Shown: piece by piece, positions 32,364 through 44,456 of the stretch
Layout of the letters: the number at the start of each line of letters is the position of its first letter
Numbering within the stretch: the stretch's first letter is position 1
Assembly (NCBI GenBank): GCA_032358255.1
Contig: JAULBX010005109.1
Span: 56,980 to 120,979, forward strand
DNA length: 64,000 nt
Direction: 5' to 3'
Source: Heterotrichella gracilis
Lineage: Eukaryota > Sar > Xanthophyceae > Tribonematales > Xanthonemataceae
Notes under the pieces: model-generated
What the model saw: only the letters and a program-made list of their open reading frames with translations
Told to the model about the DNA's origin: nothing
Databases searched by the model: none
Position numbers and translations under genes: made by a program

Positions 32364-34400
32364 ATGCTTCGCGGGACGTTTTTGAGGGCGCTGCGACAGT
32401 ATGGGGCGCTGTGTCCAGGGTGGCATGGGGTCTGCCAGCACAGGGCAAGGGTTGGCAGCAGCATATGCAGCACAAGGGTACGTGATGGAGAAATGAATAT
32501 CCATATCGTGTAGGTCTCTGCGCCCCTGCCTAGAGTACACTTAGTGCACAGTGTCCACTGCGGTGGTATGCAGGTTGGGGCTAGGGTGTTTGACCGGGTG
32601 TTTCCCCTCTGACATACCCACAGGTTGTGGCTCGCAACCGCATCCTTGTGGAGGGGGAGGATGTCACAAACAGTGAGGAGGGGCAGGCGGTGGTGCTGAG
32701 GGCACACGACGAGCGGGCACAACACATCATGCAGGTGACACCCTACAAACCCCAGGGCGAACCCTACAACCAAGACCCTATTTTATGTATACACTGTTTT
32801 TTCGCCTCTGTGCCGCCATTGCGTGCCATCAACCTCTCCTCACTGCCTTGCCTGCGTGCTGCGTATAGGTGCTGGGGTGCAGTGTGGGGGACAGCGTGAA
32901 GCTGGGGGTGGTGGGGGGTGGGCGGTGCTGGGGGCAGGTGGTGGCACTTTGTGAGGAGCAGGGGGTGGTGATGCGGGTGGGTGCGTGGCAGCCGCCGCTG
33001 CCCCTCCTTCCAGTTGACCTGCTGCTGGCCATGCCCAGACCCAAGGTGGGGGGAGGGCAGGGAGCCTGGGGGCATCCACATCGCCATGTACGTATTCACT
33101 GCAATTTGACTAACGGGCTGCACATTGTCACGATCGCTGCCCCCCGCTGTTAATAAATACGCGCATGGCCAAGTCGCATGATGCATGCCCAGCAATATGA
33201 GGCACATGCCCCAGCCACATGTGAGGTGCTCTGTTGCATGCGGCGGCATGTGCCTTGCCGTGCATCAGCCTGGGCAGGCAGTGCAATGCCAGGGATGGGG
33301 GAAGAGTTCGACCTTTTTGTTGCTGCAGGTAATGCGTCGGCTGTGGAGCGTGCTGGCGGCGCTGGGGGTGGGGCGTGTGTGCATCACCGCCGCAGACAGG
33401 GTGGAAAAGGTGTGATTATGTTCCCCATGCTGGCGTGTTCACTTTGCACCTGAACAAGGTGCTGCTGCTCTGCTTCTGCTCTCAAGCCTCTCCCCTGCCA
33501 CGCTTAACCCCAATCTTGGACCTGACCGCGCGCATGACCCCCACCACCACACACACACCACACCCTTCCTCTGTAGGTGTACTTTTCCTCGCATGCCCTC
33601 CAGCCAGCTGTGGTGCGCACAGAGCTCATCAAGGGTGAGGAATGTCAGAGTGATTTTATCGGTGCATGCAATGGTACACCTGGTCTAACAATTATCGTTC
33701 CCAAACTCTTGGCCACCAGTGCTGTCACGCCAGTCGTGCACATTCTAATACATCTCACATTTGCGCACTCCATGCTAGCCCCTGCCACCTCACTTTTCTC
33801 CCACCTCACTACCCTCCCTCCCACGCAGGTCTGGAGCAGGCGGGCGACACCCGACTGCCCTCTGTAGTCGCCTGCTCATGGCTCAGGTCAGGTGCACGCC
33901 ACGTCAGCACTGGAAACACGGCACTGCGGGGGCTGACATGCATTACGCCCCCTGCGCCACCCCATGGCGATGCGGCGGGTGGTGTGACAGTAACTACAGG
34001 GGAGGTGCTCAAGGTGGTTGCGCACCCCTCTGCATCCACTTCCTTATCCTCCCTGCTCCACACCGCCAGCTGGCGCCGCGCCGTGCAGCCTTGCGCCCAC
34101 ATGGACCAATCGAGTACTCCGCAAGGGGACTATGGCGGTGCTGACCCAAGTACAGCGGGAGACGCCGTCGCAGGCCATGCCATGGCGCTGCCATCTAGGG
34201 TGGTTATTGCTGTTGGGCCCGAGGGGGGGTGGCTGCCCGCTGAGCTGGCGCTGCTAGCTGAAGAAGGCTTTGTTGCTGTGGGCCTGGGTGCGCGGGTGCA
34301 GACCACCACCACGGCTGTCATTGCGCTGCTGGCAATGGCGCATGAGGGGTTGGGTGAGGGGCAGGCGGGGCAGGAGCCTGTCTGCCGGGCAGGTTCATAG
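32364..34400 (+). CDS. RsmE-type 16S rRNA (uracil-1498-N3) methyltransferase, organellar
   Basis: SPOUT-fold enzyme expected to methylate U1498-equivalent uridine in plastid or mitochondrial small-subunit rRNA. Six exons: 32364-32477, 32624-32734, 32869-33045, 33329-33409, 33577-33634, 33829-34400; 370 residues. The short first exon is an Arg/Cys-rich import leader (MLRGTFLRALRQYGALC). The PUA-like N-domain includes RAHDERAQHIMQVLGCSVGD; the SPOUT domain includes LLAMPRPKVMRRLWSVLAAL, ADRVEKVYFSSHALQPAV, LEQAGDTRLP and the SAM-binding loop VVIAVGPEGGW. The last conserved motif, usually LGxRILRTETA, here reads LGARVQTTTTA, losing the Arg and Glu. A low-complexity insertion (about residues 195-290) separates the SPOUT halves; part of it could be an unrecognised intron. 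Plastid versus mitochondrial targeting cannot be decided by eye. Confidence 0.83.
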
Positions 34401-35568
34401 CCATAGACCACAACTGCCATGGAGCACTGCAGGAGTGGCAGAGCATCATGATAAATTTAGGCATGTACCGTGCAATTTACATTGCATGTAACAAACATGT
34501 ACATTAATGTATTCGAGTTTGTTCTTACCTGTGCAAATATATGTTACATGCAGGCACATATGTACAGTACAGTACGCTTGCCCAGTGCATATCATGTACA
34601 TGCAGGCACCTATGTAGAAATTGCGTCATACTACCACAAGTGCGCATTGACCCACAGCGCTCAGAAAGTGTCTGCCGCAGATTGCCAGTTAGGCTGCAAG
34701 CCCGGCAGTGCCAGAGTGTGCCACATGTGCCGGCTGGTGAGGGTATTGCTGTGTTGTAGAGTGTATGCCATTGGAGTGTCCATTATGGGTATGATTCCCA
34801 TTTAATGTATAAGCCCACATATTACTGGACCAGGTTGTGGGCTTCTGAATCACCCCAAGTTGCCTGGCAGGGAAAACACACTGTGGAGTCCTCTGGCCAA
34901 CAGTTACTGTATTTGCACATGCCAGTAACCTAAAATATAATATATTATGAACAAATTTGTTAACGGGTACCCACATGGCCAGCGCTGCGATCACTGACAA
35001 TTATTGAATACTATTAGACTAACTAAGTTCCAACCATCGATGGCCAGAAACACACACAAAGTCTTGTCTACTAATATTATGATATCAGTTATTCAAAGGT
35101 TACACATCACACCTGCGGTAGGCCTTGCATGTACTGCAACGTGCTGTACAGCAGATGGAGGCCGCTACAGTGCGCCTTGGCTACAATATTGCATTAGCGA
35201 TGGCATCAGCAGCCGCTGCCGCCTTCAACGTGATTGGCATCCTGGTGGCCGGGCAGGGGGCAACGACTTGAGATAACACTGTGGCAGCCATGGACATTGT
35301 GGGGCATCACGGGGTATCAGGTCGGTAGACCCAGGACACATACATGTATAACATCATATGCGCCAAAATCTCAACACTACGGTTCAATATCTCTTGAGCG
35401 CAGGCCCGAGCAATAGCCGAGAGGGGTTGCACTGCTCAGGAAAGCTGGTGAGTGGCCACCCTCCGCAGCCACGTACACCGCTGCTGCTGCCTGCCACAAC
35501 ACAGCCGGCGCGGCAACCAGGCCATCCCCAATGAAGCTGCTTGGCCAAGTGCCACTCAGAGGCCTTGG
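34401..35568. other. Intergenic region between convergent genes
   Basis: About 1.2 kb of AT-richer DNA between the 3' ends of the RsmE-type gene (plus) and the receptor-like kinase gene (minus). Repeated short motifs 'acatgcaggcac(a/c)tatgta' occur at about 34549 and 34598. I see no supported coding exon or RNA gene. Confidence 0.6.
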
Positions 35569-38500
35569 TCATGTAAGGGAGGCTGTGCCATTGCCGCCGC
35601 TGTCTACCGCCCCGCCAGCTGCATCCGGCTCCAAGCCACCCCCACCATTGCTGGCACCTGAGGTGGGTGGGCTGCTGGTAGGAGGATCCCTGCTGGGCGC
35701 CTCAGCAGCCCTTGTCCCCAGGTCCTGCAGTGCTACGCGCTGCATGGAGGCCAGTGGCGGGGTGTCCCCATGGCTCTTGTCCGAGGCCTGGCGCTCCACC
35801 TTGCGCTGCTTGCGCACCTGGGCATTTACCTGGAGCAGCTGCGCAACAACCTGCGGAGGGGGAAGGAGGTCAGGTTGCACCATCATCTAAGTGTGCAGAG
35901 ATATGCTGCTGCACCTCCGCATGCCATTCCCTGGTTACTCCACCAACATTTGGCCATGGGTACTGGGCCGGCAGCATGATCCAGTCGTGGATTTGCTCTG
36001 CAATACGCCTTTCGATGCATGGGTTATGCATGCAGCGGCCTGTGGTTGCGCACGGACGAGACACACAGTGCATGCCCCCCAGCGCGTTTGCACGCACCTC
36101 CGTCATATGCGGGCGCTGGTCTGGATCACTTTGTGTGCATGCCTGGATGAGGTCGCGCACCTCCTGGCTGCAATCAGCAGGAACCCTGGAGCAGGGACAG
36201 GGGGGGCCACGGTCAACACACCACACAGGGAAGACATGCAGGCTGGGAGTGGTAAAAGCCAGCAGCAGAATTGCAACAGGATTTGGGGGCGGTGGGCAGC
36301 GGTCAGAGGGGCGGGGGAGATGCCAGGCGCATGTGCGCGTGGGTAGGGGCAACCATGTGCACGCCATATGCTTGTTGTTGGGGTCTGTGACTGCATGCAG
36401 TGCGGTATCCGCCCCGCACCTGGCCTCCCTGAGCACCCTGCCCACCGGCCTCTCCCCACTCACAATCTCCCACAGCACCACACCAAAGGAGTACACGTCG
36501 CACTTGGAGGTACCAGGCTGGCCTGAAGGGCGGGGAGGGGGGGTCAGGGATTGGGGGAATGGGTAGCATGCGGCCGGGTGGGGAAGGGGGGCACGGGTCG
36601 TTTGCACCACTATCTATGCAACCACAGCACCACCACCCCATGCACCCACAGCTGCAGCTGCCAAGGTGGTGGCCGCAATCCCTGTTGCACATGTATGCGG
36701 GTACGCAACATGTGACGTTGCTATACCCACGCCTCACCTGCCCGCAGCTCTGGTGCGGTCCAAGGGGTGGTGCTGGACTGCGACAAGGAGGGAGGCACGC
36801 CAATGCGCGCAACTTCCAGAAAGCGCGGCAAGCCAACGCCAGCGATCTGCAGGAGGGGAGCGTGTCACGTACAGTGGGCGGATTGTCAGGGGGGGGGCGC
36901 AGGTGCATTCGTGCGATTGGATGGGCGGGTTTGGCCAGGTTTCTTTTATACCCTACTCAGGGTTGCAGTACCAGCAGTAGGCACACCATCACTCCTTGCC
37001 AGGTGGCGCAGCTTAGTGGGGGCCGTACACTGGAATACCCCACCATACCCCCATTCCACCCCACCTGCTGGCAACCTACACCTGACTTGAATTCACAGCG
37101 GCGAGTGGACTGGCAGCGGACAGTGCGTGTGATTCTTTTAAGCAAACCCCCGTGCACCCCTCCCACTCCCCCCTTCACAAGTCCCCCCCCTGCTTACCAT
37201 CGCCACGCCCTGCACTGTGAGCAGTATGTTTGCGCTCCACAGCCCCAGGTGCAGCACGCCCTGCTGGTGCATGTAGCACAGACCCTGGGCAACTTCAACA
37301 GCAATCTTACTGCCCCTGCAAAAGGGCGAACGCGGACAGGCGTGAGAGGCAGGACGATGCTCGGAGCACATGCAGCAATACCCGGCAATTGAAGACCACA
37401 TGCACATGGCCCTCAGTTCATGCCCATGCACCTTCCCACATCACCCCAGCGCCTGCACCCTGGCAGATCCACACAAGTGCACTAGCCCAAATCTCCGCCA
37501 TGACACATAGGCAGGCCACAAGCACCCCCCCACCACCAGCCATGCATGCCATGCCCGCCCCCCCTGTCCCCTCACTTGTTGTTCCACTTGAGCGCCACCG
37601 CCTGCAGCGATCCCAGCCCCTGATGCAGGCTGCCCGCCTCCACCAGCTGGTGCACCACCAGGGTGCGCTCGGGGCAGAAGGAAACCCCCAGCAGCTGGAC
37701 CAGGTAGGGGCTGGTGCAGGACTGGAGGGCGGCAACCTTGAGGGGAGGGGAGGGGAGGGGGGGTGGGGGGTGAGCAGGGTGGCAGGATGTGACGAGGCTG
37801 GTGAGCACGGGAGACTGTGTGTGTGTACGTGCGTGCGGGCATTGCATGCAAGTGCGCAGCTGCGGCCTGGTGCAAACACGTACTGGAATCTGGCCAAGAC
37901 CAACTGGGCTCCTACAGAATTTGTTGAGATAGAAAATATCGAATTACTCAATCCAATGAATTTTGATTAAACGCCATACAACATTAAATTAAAAAATTTA
38001 TGACATTCATCTCCCCTGATCTACCGTATACAAAAACGATCCACCCCATGCGCTGTTTCATCTGATGCCAGCTTCAAGACACAATATCTACCAACCCTCC
38101 CTGCAATATCAGTAGTAAACCTTGACAATTTGGGGAATTGAATTCGCTGACTCCGGATTTACAGTGCATCCCTCACACGCTGCGTGCGCGGCAGCATGCT
38201 AATGTGGAGGTGCTTCACACGACCCCAGCGCAATGTGTCCGTCCCTACTCACCTCGCGCGCAATATCTGCTGTGTCCTCTGGCCCGGCTGCCATTGGGTC
38301 CAGCACCCGCACAGCAACGTGGGTGGTGCCACGCAGCAGGCCCTTGTACACCTGCAGGGAGGGTGTTGCGTTGGTGGGCTTGCATGGGCAGAAGGGCCTT
38401 GCCAAGTGGCAACAGCAGCAGCATATTCTGGCATCATGCACCTCGGGTTGCAGCGCCACATCCCTACGCCACGGTCATGTGCAACGCGCCCTGTGGCGCG

Positions 38501-41500
38501 CACAATCCCCGCACATGCTTGCTGTGCCAACCCATGGCCACCCTTGCCTTCCTTGCCAATCACACACTATCCCTCTCCCCACCACCATGGCCACCCCCGC
38601 AGCCCCACCTTTCCAGCCACCCCACTGGTGAGCGTCCATTCCTCCCCGTTGAAGTTTCTCTCAATGACCACCTGCTCCTCGGGGATGTACCAGTCGTACG
38701 CTGCAAAGGGGGACCTCAGCGCGCCACCTGGGGCCGGGGCCCCCATGGCCGGGAGCACAACCTGAAAAAAAGCATTTATCCATTATTAATATTATTGAAG
38801 TTGTAATTTATTAGAATTAGGTACATAGGGAGTTTTATTTATTTATTTATTTATTATTTTGTGGATGGGTGGGGGGGGCACGGTGCTGTGGTGGGTTGTG
38901 TATGGGTGTGAGGAGTTGGCCAGGGCCGCCCAACCCCATTCCATGTGCGGGGTGAGTGCAAGATGGGCAGGGTCAGTTGATGCCTGAGTGTGAAGGGTCA
39001 GGGGCACAGGCGTTCTAGTGGTGGCTTACGCGTGTGCAGTGGGGTTCAGGGTGGCAAGGGCCAACTAGGTCCTAGACAACACACCCTCACAAGAAAAGTC
39101 CGAGCATACGAACAGTCTGCTTGCATCCGACCCCCCCACTCTTCAACCCCGCCTGCTTTCTGGAATGTGTGCCCAAGCAGCAGTGTGAGGTGCCATCTGG
39201 CATGCATGTGCCACCAAGGTAGCAGTGGGGGGCCCGGGCCATGTGCGAGTGTGCGTACCTCCTCCAGCGCCCCCTTCTCAGTATCGGCCTGTCCCTTCTC
39301 GGTATCGTCCTCCCCCTTGCCACCAGCTGCACCCGCTGCCCCCCGCCTCTTGTGCCTGACCAGCAGCAGCCCCAGCACAGCCACTACTGCCAAACCGGCC
39401 AACACCCCACCCACAATGGCGCCAACGGGGGTGCTGCTGCCGGACGAAGGGGGTGAGGGCGGGGGGGAGGTGGCCTGGGGTGGGGCGGCTGCCAGCGCTG
39501 GAGTAGGTACCCCTGAAGGAGCGGCTGGAGGGGGCCCTGTGGCAGCAGAGGGCTAGTGAGTGCAGGGGGCGCGTAGAACAGGTCAGTATGGTAGGGAACA
39601 GCTCCCAAATACCAATCCCCATGCGAGGATGTCGGGGATTTAGGCCCCCAGTGCCCATCCCCATGGTATGGGTGCAGGCCCCCGGCGCCAATCCCCACGC
39701 ACACGGCCATGCACATCACATGTCACATGACTGTGCCCAGCACTCCAGGCACAGTCACTTGTTGGCCCCCTCCCCCCGCCTCACCTCCTCCTGGGCTGAT
39801 TGCAAAGCTGTATGCCAGTGTGCGCACAGCGGCGTTTGCGGGTATGGTCTCCACAAACACGGTGTCGCACATGGCCTGGCTGGCGGTGGCGGTGCAGTTG
39901 GGGCCGCCAAAGTGGGGGCTGGTCAGCAGCGGGACGGTGGTGGGGGTCAGTTGCGCACGCGGCTCGCTGTACACCTGGGGGTGGAGGGGGAGGTGGGCGC
40001 TGGGGAAGAGTAATAGTGGGGAGCAGAGGGGAGGGCTGGGAGCTAGCTAGGGTTTTAGGTGGGGTCTGGCTTGCGACAAGGTGGCCAATCGATGCATGGT
40101 GGGTGGAGCGGCAGTGGCATGTGCGAGACTTGGTGGTGTTGGACAGCAAAGGCAGCCACCAGTGCGGGCGGGCTGTGGTGTTGCGAGGTGTGGTGCCACT
40201 GGGGGGTGCCATACCTTGAGCTGCGTGGCTGCTAGTGCCGCCTGGCACTTGCTGGGTGAGGAGCATGTGCACTGCAGCACCAGGGACTTGGGGTTGCCAG
40301 ACAAGCCGGACTGCAGGGTGGGGAGGTGGAGGTGGATCAGTGTCAGGGAAGGCGAGGGAGACGTGGTCCATGTGCGGGAGAAATACGGCAGCGCGGCATT
40401 TTTGTTGATGTTCATTTTCCTACTTTCATACCTACTTCCAGAGCTACAGTAGCTATTTATTCTTTTCGTATGCAAAATCTCCACTATTCCACATGGCAAC
40501 ATTTGGTGCTCGGCATTTGTTGTGCATGTACCCATGTCTGCGACAAGGTCAGTCCAGCTGGCGTTGCCTGGTGCATGCACCACCACCTAGGAGCGGTACG
40601 ACGCCTCTCCCTGTGTGACCACGACGACCACCATGTCCCGATCCCTCCCTGCACGTGTGTGTCAGCATCCCATGCACCCCAATGCATCCCATGCTGCGCG
40701 CCTTATCCTCCTCGTGCCCCCATCCCCTCAGCGCCAGGTGGTCAGCCCAGCCATGACATGCGCCCACCATGCCATCCTATGGGCTACCCAATCCAAAACC
40801 CCACTACCATCGTCCTAAATTCCAACAGGTTTCCTGCCCCCACATCCCTTGCCCCCCTGCCCCCCACACCCACCTGTGCCTTCACCTCATCGTAGTCCAC
40901 CACCACCTGCACCGGGTCCAGGCCCTGGCGCCAGAATGCTTCGTAGGGCTGACCGCACACAGCCGCCCAGCCGCTGCCCGCCTGGCTGGACACCGCCACC
41001 GGGCACAGGTACATGTTGCATTCGATGCTCAGGGCTGCGGGGAGGCGAGGGGGATTGGTTTGAGACCATGCACGGATCATGCAACAACATTTGATGGTGG
41101 GGTGAACACTCCAGCTACATGTGCCGCTGGTGTGGCATTGCAGGCGCTTGCGAAGAGGATGGTGGTGGTTGCGTGGCCACATGCGCATGTTCCACTCCCC
41201 GGGCATGGCTGCGGGGGAGGGATGATGAAGGGCCACATGCCGCAGCCACATGCTGTGTGTGTAAGGGCAGCAGGTGCAGTCAACTGCAGATTAGTAGCGC
41301 CAGCCACCCCAGTGCCATGCGAGTGAGCCAAGGATAGGGCTGAGGGCGTAAACACATCCTGCCCCCACCCCAACAGCACCCCAGATTAACACCCAAATTG
41401 ACGATGCCACAGTCATCTACGCGCCACAACCATTTGCTGCACCAGCTAATTTGGGTGGGGATCATTCACAATTTAAGACTGATTGCCCCCCCACACCCCC

Positions 41501-43596
41501 TCCACCCCCACCTGCTCCCTCGTCCCTGTTGTACACCAGCGCCACATTCAGCTGCTGCACCACCGAGGGGCCGATGGGGTTGGGGCCATAGCTGCTGAGG
41601 TTGACAAAGCACCCACCCGTCACAAAGCACTTTGAGATGTCGTACAGCACGGTTGAGTCCAGGTCAACGGTCTGGTTGGCGGTGCGCAGCTGGGTGATGA
41701 TCTGGGGCAGGGCAGGGGGGGGCACAGGTGCATCAGCAAGCAGTGGCTGGCTGGCAAGAGGTGGCTTGCCATGCAGGGTTGCAAAGGTATGCGCCAGTGA
41801 TGCCAGGCCATGCCGCATGTGTGGGAGCGAGTCCATGTGGTGGGAGGTGGTGAGCCCTAGCATCCTCCCTAGGGTACAGCACCCCCTCACCTTGATGTCC
41901 GCCACCGCTTCCTGGCACTTGTTCTTGTCGCCGACATAGCACGTGCAGTCGGTGTTGACACTGGCGAGGGAGGTGGACCATGGCTGGGGACAAGGGGTTG
42001 GCGGTGAGAGGGCGACAGGAGAAGAGGCAGGTCATGGCAGGAGGCAGGGTGTGCATGGGTAAGCAAAATGCACCAGAGGTTATGTTCCCGCATGGACCAT
42101 GTTGCACGCGAAGGCACACATGCTGTAGCCCCCTTCCACTCACCGTGTCTGTGACGTTCATGAGCATCATGGTGCGCGGGTTGAGCCCCGGCAGCAGGGG
42201 CACCTCCCAGGTGTAGGACTGGTTGGCCAGGCTGGTGAATGTGGAGGTGCAGGAACCAACCAGGGCTGCAGGGGGGGGTGTGAGGGTGGGGGGACAGAGG
42301 TGGCACACACAGAGAGGACACCGAGCACACCCATGGAGCAAAGTCGGTGTGCGTGTGTGTGGCGTGTGTGTATGTGAGCGCCCTCTGTAGGGGAGGGCAA
42401 TCAAAGTCATTTTTACACAGCCATAACGCACTGCTCTGGTGCCTGTTCCCGCCCTCTCCTACCTCCTGCACAGAAGTCCCAGTCGGAGCCCGCTGGCGAG
42501 TCACAGCTGCCCTCCTGGATGAGGCACCAGGCGCCATAGCCCTTCTCAGGGTCGCCACTGCTCAGGCTGCAGGTCCCGCTGGTCTGCAGCACGTTCCCCC
42601 CCGCCTGCTCCTCCACATAGCTCCCCTTGCACCTGCACCCCGCCACCGTCATGGGCACAGGCACGTTGAGGCAGTAGTCATAGTCGTAGTCTGGCCCGTT
42701 GTACAGCGGCGGGTAGCCTGTGCATGCTGTGGGGTTGTCCACCACGCATGTGGGCAGCACGCTGTCAGCGCTGGTCAGGTAGCAGCTGGCGGTGGGTGAG
42801 GACAGGTACTGCCCAGGGGTGGTGGGTGTGGCGGGGGCAAAGCTGGAGGTGGCGGAGCAGGCGCAGCCCCCGGCGGTTTGGAGGAAGGCGGTGGTGGTGG
42901 TGTGGGTGAGGGGGGTGGCGGGAGGGAGCAATGCCTGCGAGGGGGGTGGGGAGGGAGGTGGGGCGGCGCTGGGTGCTGCATAGGTGGTGGGGTGGCGGTG
43001 GCTGTGCGAGTGGGTCTGTGTATGGAGGGTAGCATGCCTGTTGAGCTTGGTGGTGCAGTGGGGTGGAGCGGCACTGGGGTGGGAGGGCAACAATGCTGGT
43101 GGGTGGCACCGTGCAGGGCTGGGGGGGGTGAGTGGCCAAGGCGCGTGTGTACAAGTGCGGCCAGCAGCACTCGGGACACCACTGCAACTGAGACCCCACT
43201 GCTGCCTTGGGCGTTTATGTTGGTAACACAGGCAGGGTGGCAAGCTGAACCCCATGGACGGGTGGTACAATACACTGGGGCAGGCTTACACCCTCACAGC
43301 ACACACTGTGCAAGCAGCAACTTCAGTCAACCGCTGGCTTTGCCCAACCACTTGCTAGCTGCTTCGCTAGCTGCAAGCAGTGGCAGTCACCTGTGAGGTG
43401 CCGCTGGTGGCAGGCACTGGCACCACAGGGGCGCACCTAACCCCTACCTAGCAGCAAATACGTACCAGTGCGACCACCGTCACCCAGGTAGCACTCCATG
43501 CCACCGTCATCGTGCTTGCAGGCCCAGCGCTGGCCGTGCTGCGGTACGGGGCACTGGAACAGACGATTGGGTAGCGGCTTGGGGCACTTTGTACTT
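35569..43596 (-). CDS. Receptor-like kinase with Cys-rich ectodomain and degenerate (pseudo)kinase domain; 5' end unresolved
   Basis: Seventeen exons, all phase-consistent: 43596-43466, 42975-42463, 42265-42144, 41983-41891, 41701-41512, 41034-40874, 40310-40215, 39974-39785, 39536-39259, 38761-38609, 38351-38253, 37736-37576, 37315-37198, 36846-36738, 36522-36420, 36185-36098, 35850-35569; 962 residues. The ectodomain (about 1-520) is Cys-rich with many N-x-S/T sites and no family I recognise. A Pro/Ser hinge precedes one transmembrane helix (GAIVGGVLAGLAVVAVLGLL) with stop-transfer RHKRR. The kinase domain keeps the Gly loop (SGVAGKVYKG), an alpha-C Glu, an APE-like APEL, and DVYSFGVVLWEI. 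It has Arg for the ATP-binding Lys (HVAVRVLD), HLG for HRD (VLHLGLWSANIL) and GVG for DFG (IAGVGLPRF). A tyrosine-kinase-like/RLK origin is likely. The signal peptide was not found; a tentative extra exon 43770-43676 fits the phase but has no signal peptide. Confidence 0.8.
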
Positions 43597-44456
43597 CTGG
43601 AGAGAATGTAGTTCAGAGGCTGCCGTGTGGGTTGAGATAAGCACGGTTACAGGAGCCGAGCCTAGCCCAGCTCACGCAGTCAACATATCGTCAATAGGCA
43701 CTCCCCAGGCCCTAGCCCAGGCGGTGCTGCATCCATGGCTAGGCGAGTTGGTGCGGTGGGTGGAGGGCATGGCCACGGCCCCAGAGGCTATGACTGGCCT
43801 GCGTCGACCGCAGCAAAGCGTACTGGATTGCAACTGGTCGTGTGGGCTGTCGCGCAATGTCAAAGGGAGGTCCTGGCGTGAGCCACGTCGCAGGCTTGGA
43901 CCAGGGGATGGCCCAGCGGGTACTGGAGGGTGCGATGGTGGGGGAACGCACAACCTCGGGCTAAACGTGGCTGCCCAACTCCTCGAGTGACTAGTTTGGC
44001 GTCATCGACGGGCAAAAAACGTGCGTTGCAATGTTGCTGTTTGGTATTCTCGTCTACTTGTCTGAAGACTGCACAAAAAGTGCCGCGGACTGCTGAGGGG
44101 CCGCAGAGCCATCCAAGGCGGCCGGCGGCACACATGCACCGAACGTTTTGAAAGCCAGATGAGCAACAACCACGACCAGCGTTATCCTTGAATGCAGTAC
44201 TAAAATATCCTGGAAGATGTAACGGTTTTGTCAAGAAGCAAGAGCGACCAACCTTGCAACTTTCATCACGTTGGTATATGCATGCGTTTGACTTGGTGCC
44301 TGTAGCTGGAATCCCTCAGCGCGTATCGTGAGTTTTTAATGGCACAGCACGCACCTTTTCAATCAAATTCGCTGTCTCTCCGCTCCTCCACCCTGATGCC
44401 TGTCCCCAGCCCCGCGACCGTCCCTCCTTGACCGGGCTGGCATCGCCCCCCTCGCC
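43597..44456. other. Divergent intergenic region between the kinase and nucleoporin genes
   Basis: About 0.86 kb. It should contain the missing first exon(s) of the receptor-like kinase (minus strand) and the promoters of both genes. A phase-compatible donor on the minus strand at 43676/43675 follows the open frame 43770-43676. No TATA box stands out. The nucleoporin reading frame is open just upstream of its ATG (from about 44420). Confidence 0.5.

Noticed and set aside
37230-37970. Long open frame on the plus strand (246 codons) opposite the kinase gene
   Set aside because: It is antisense to supported kinase exons and introns, has low-complexity composition and no motif; a shadow frame of GC-rich DNA.
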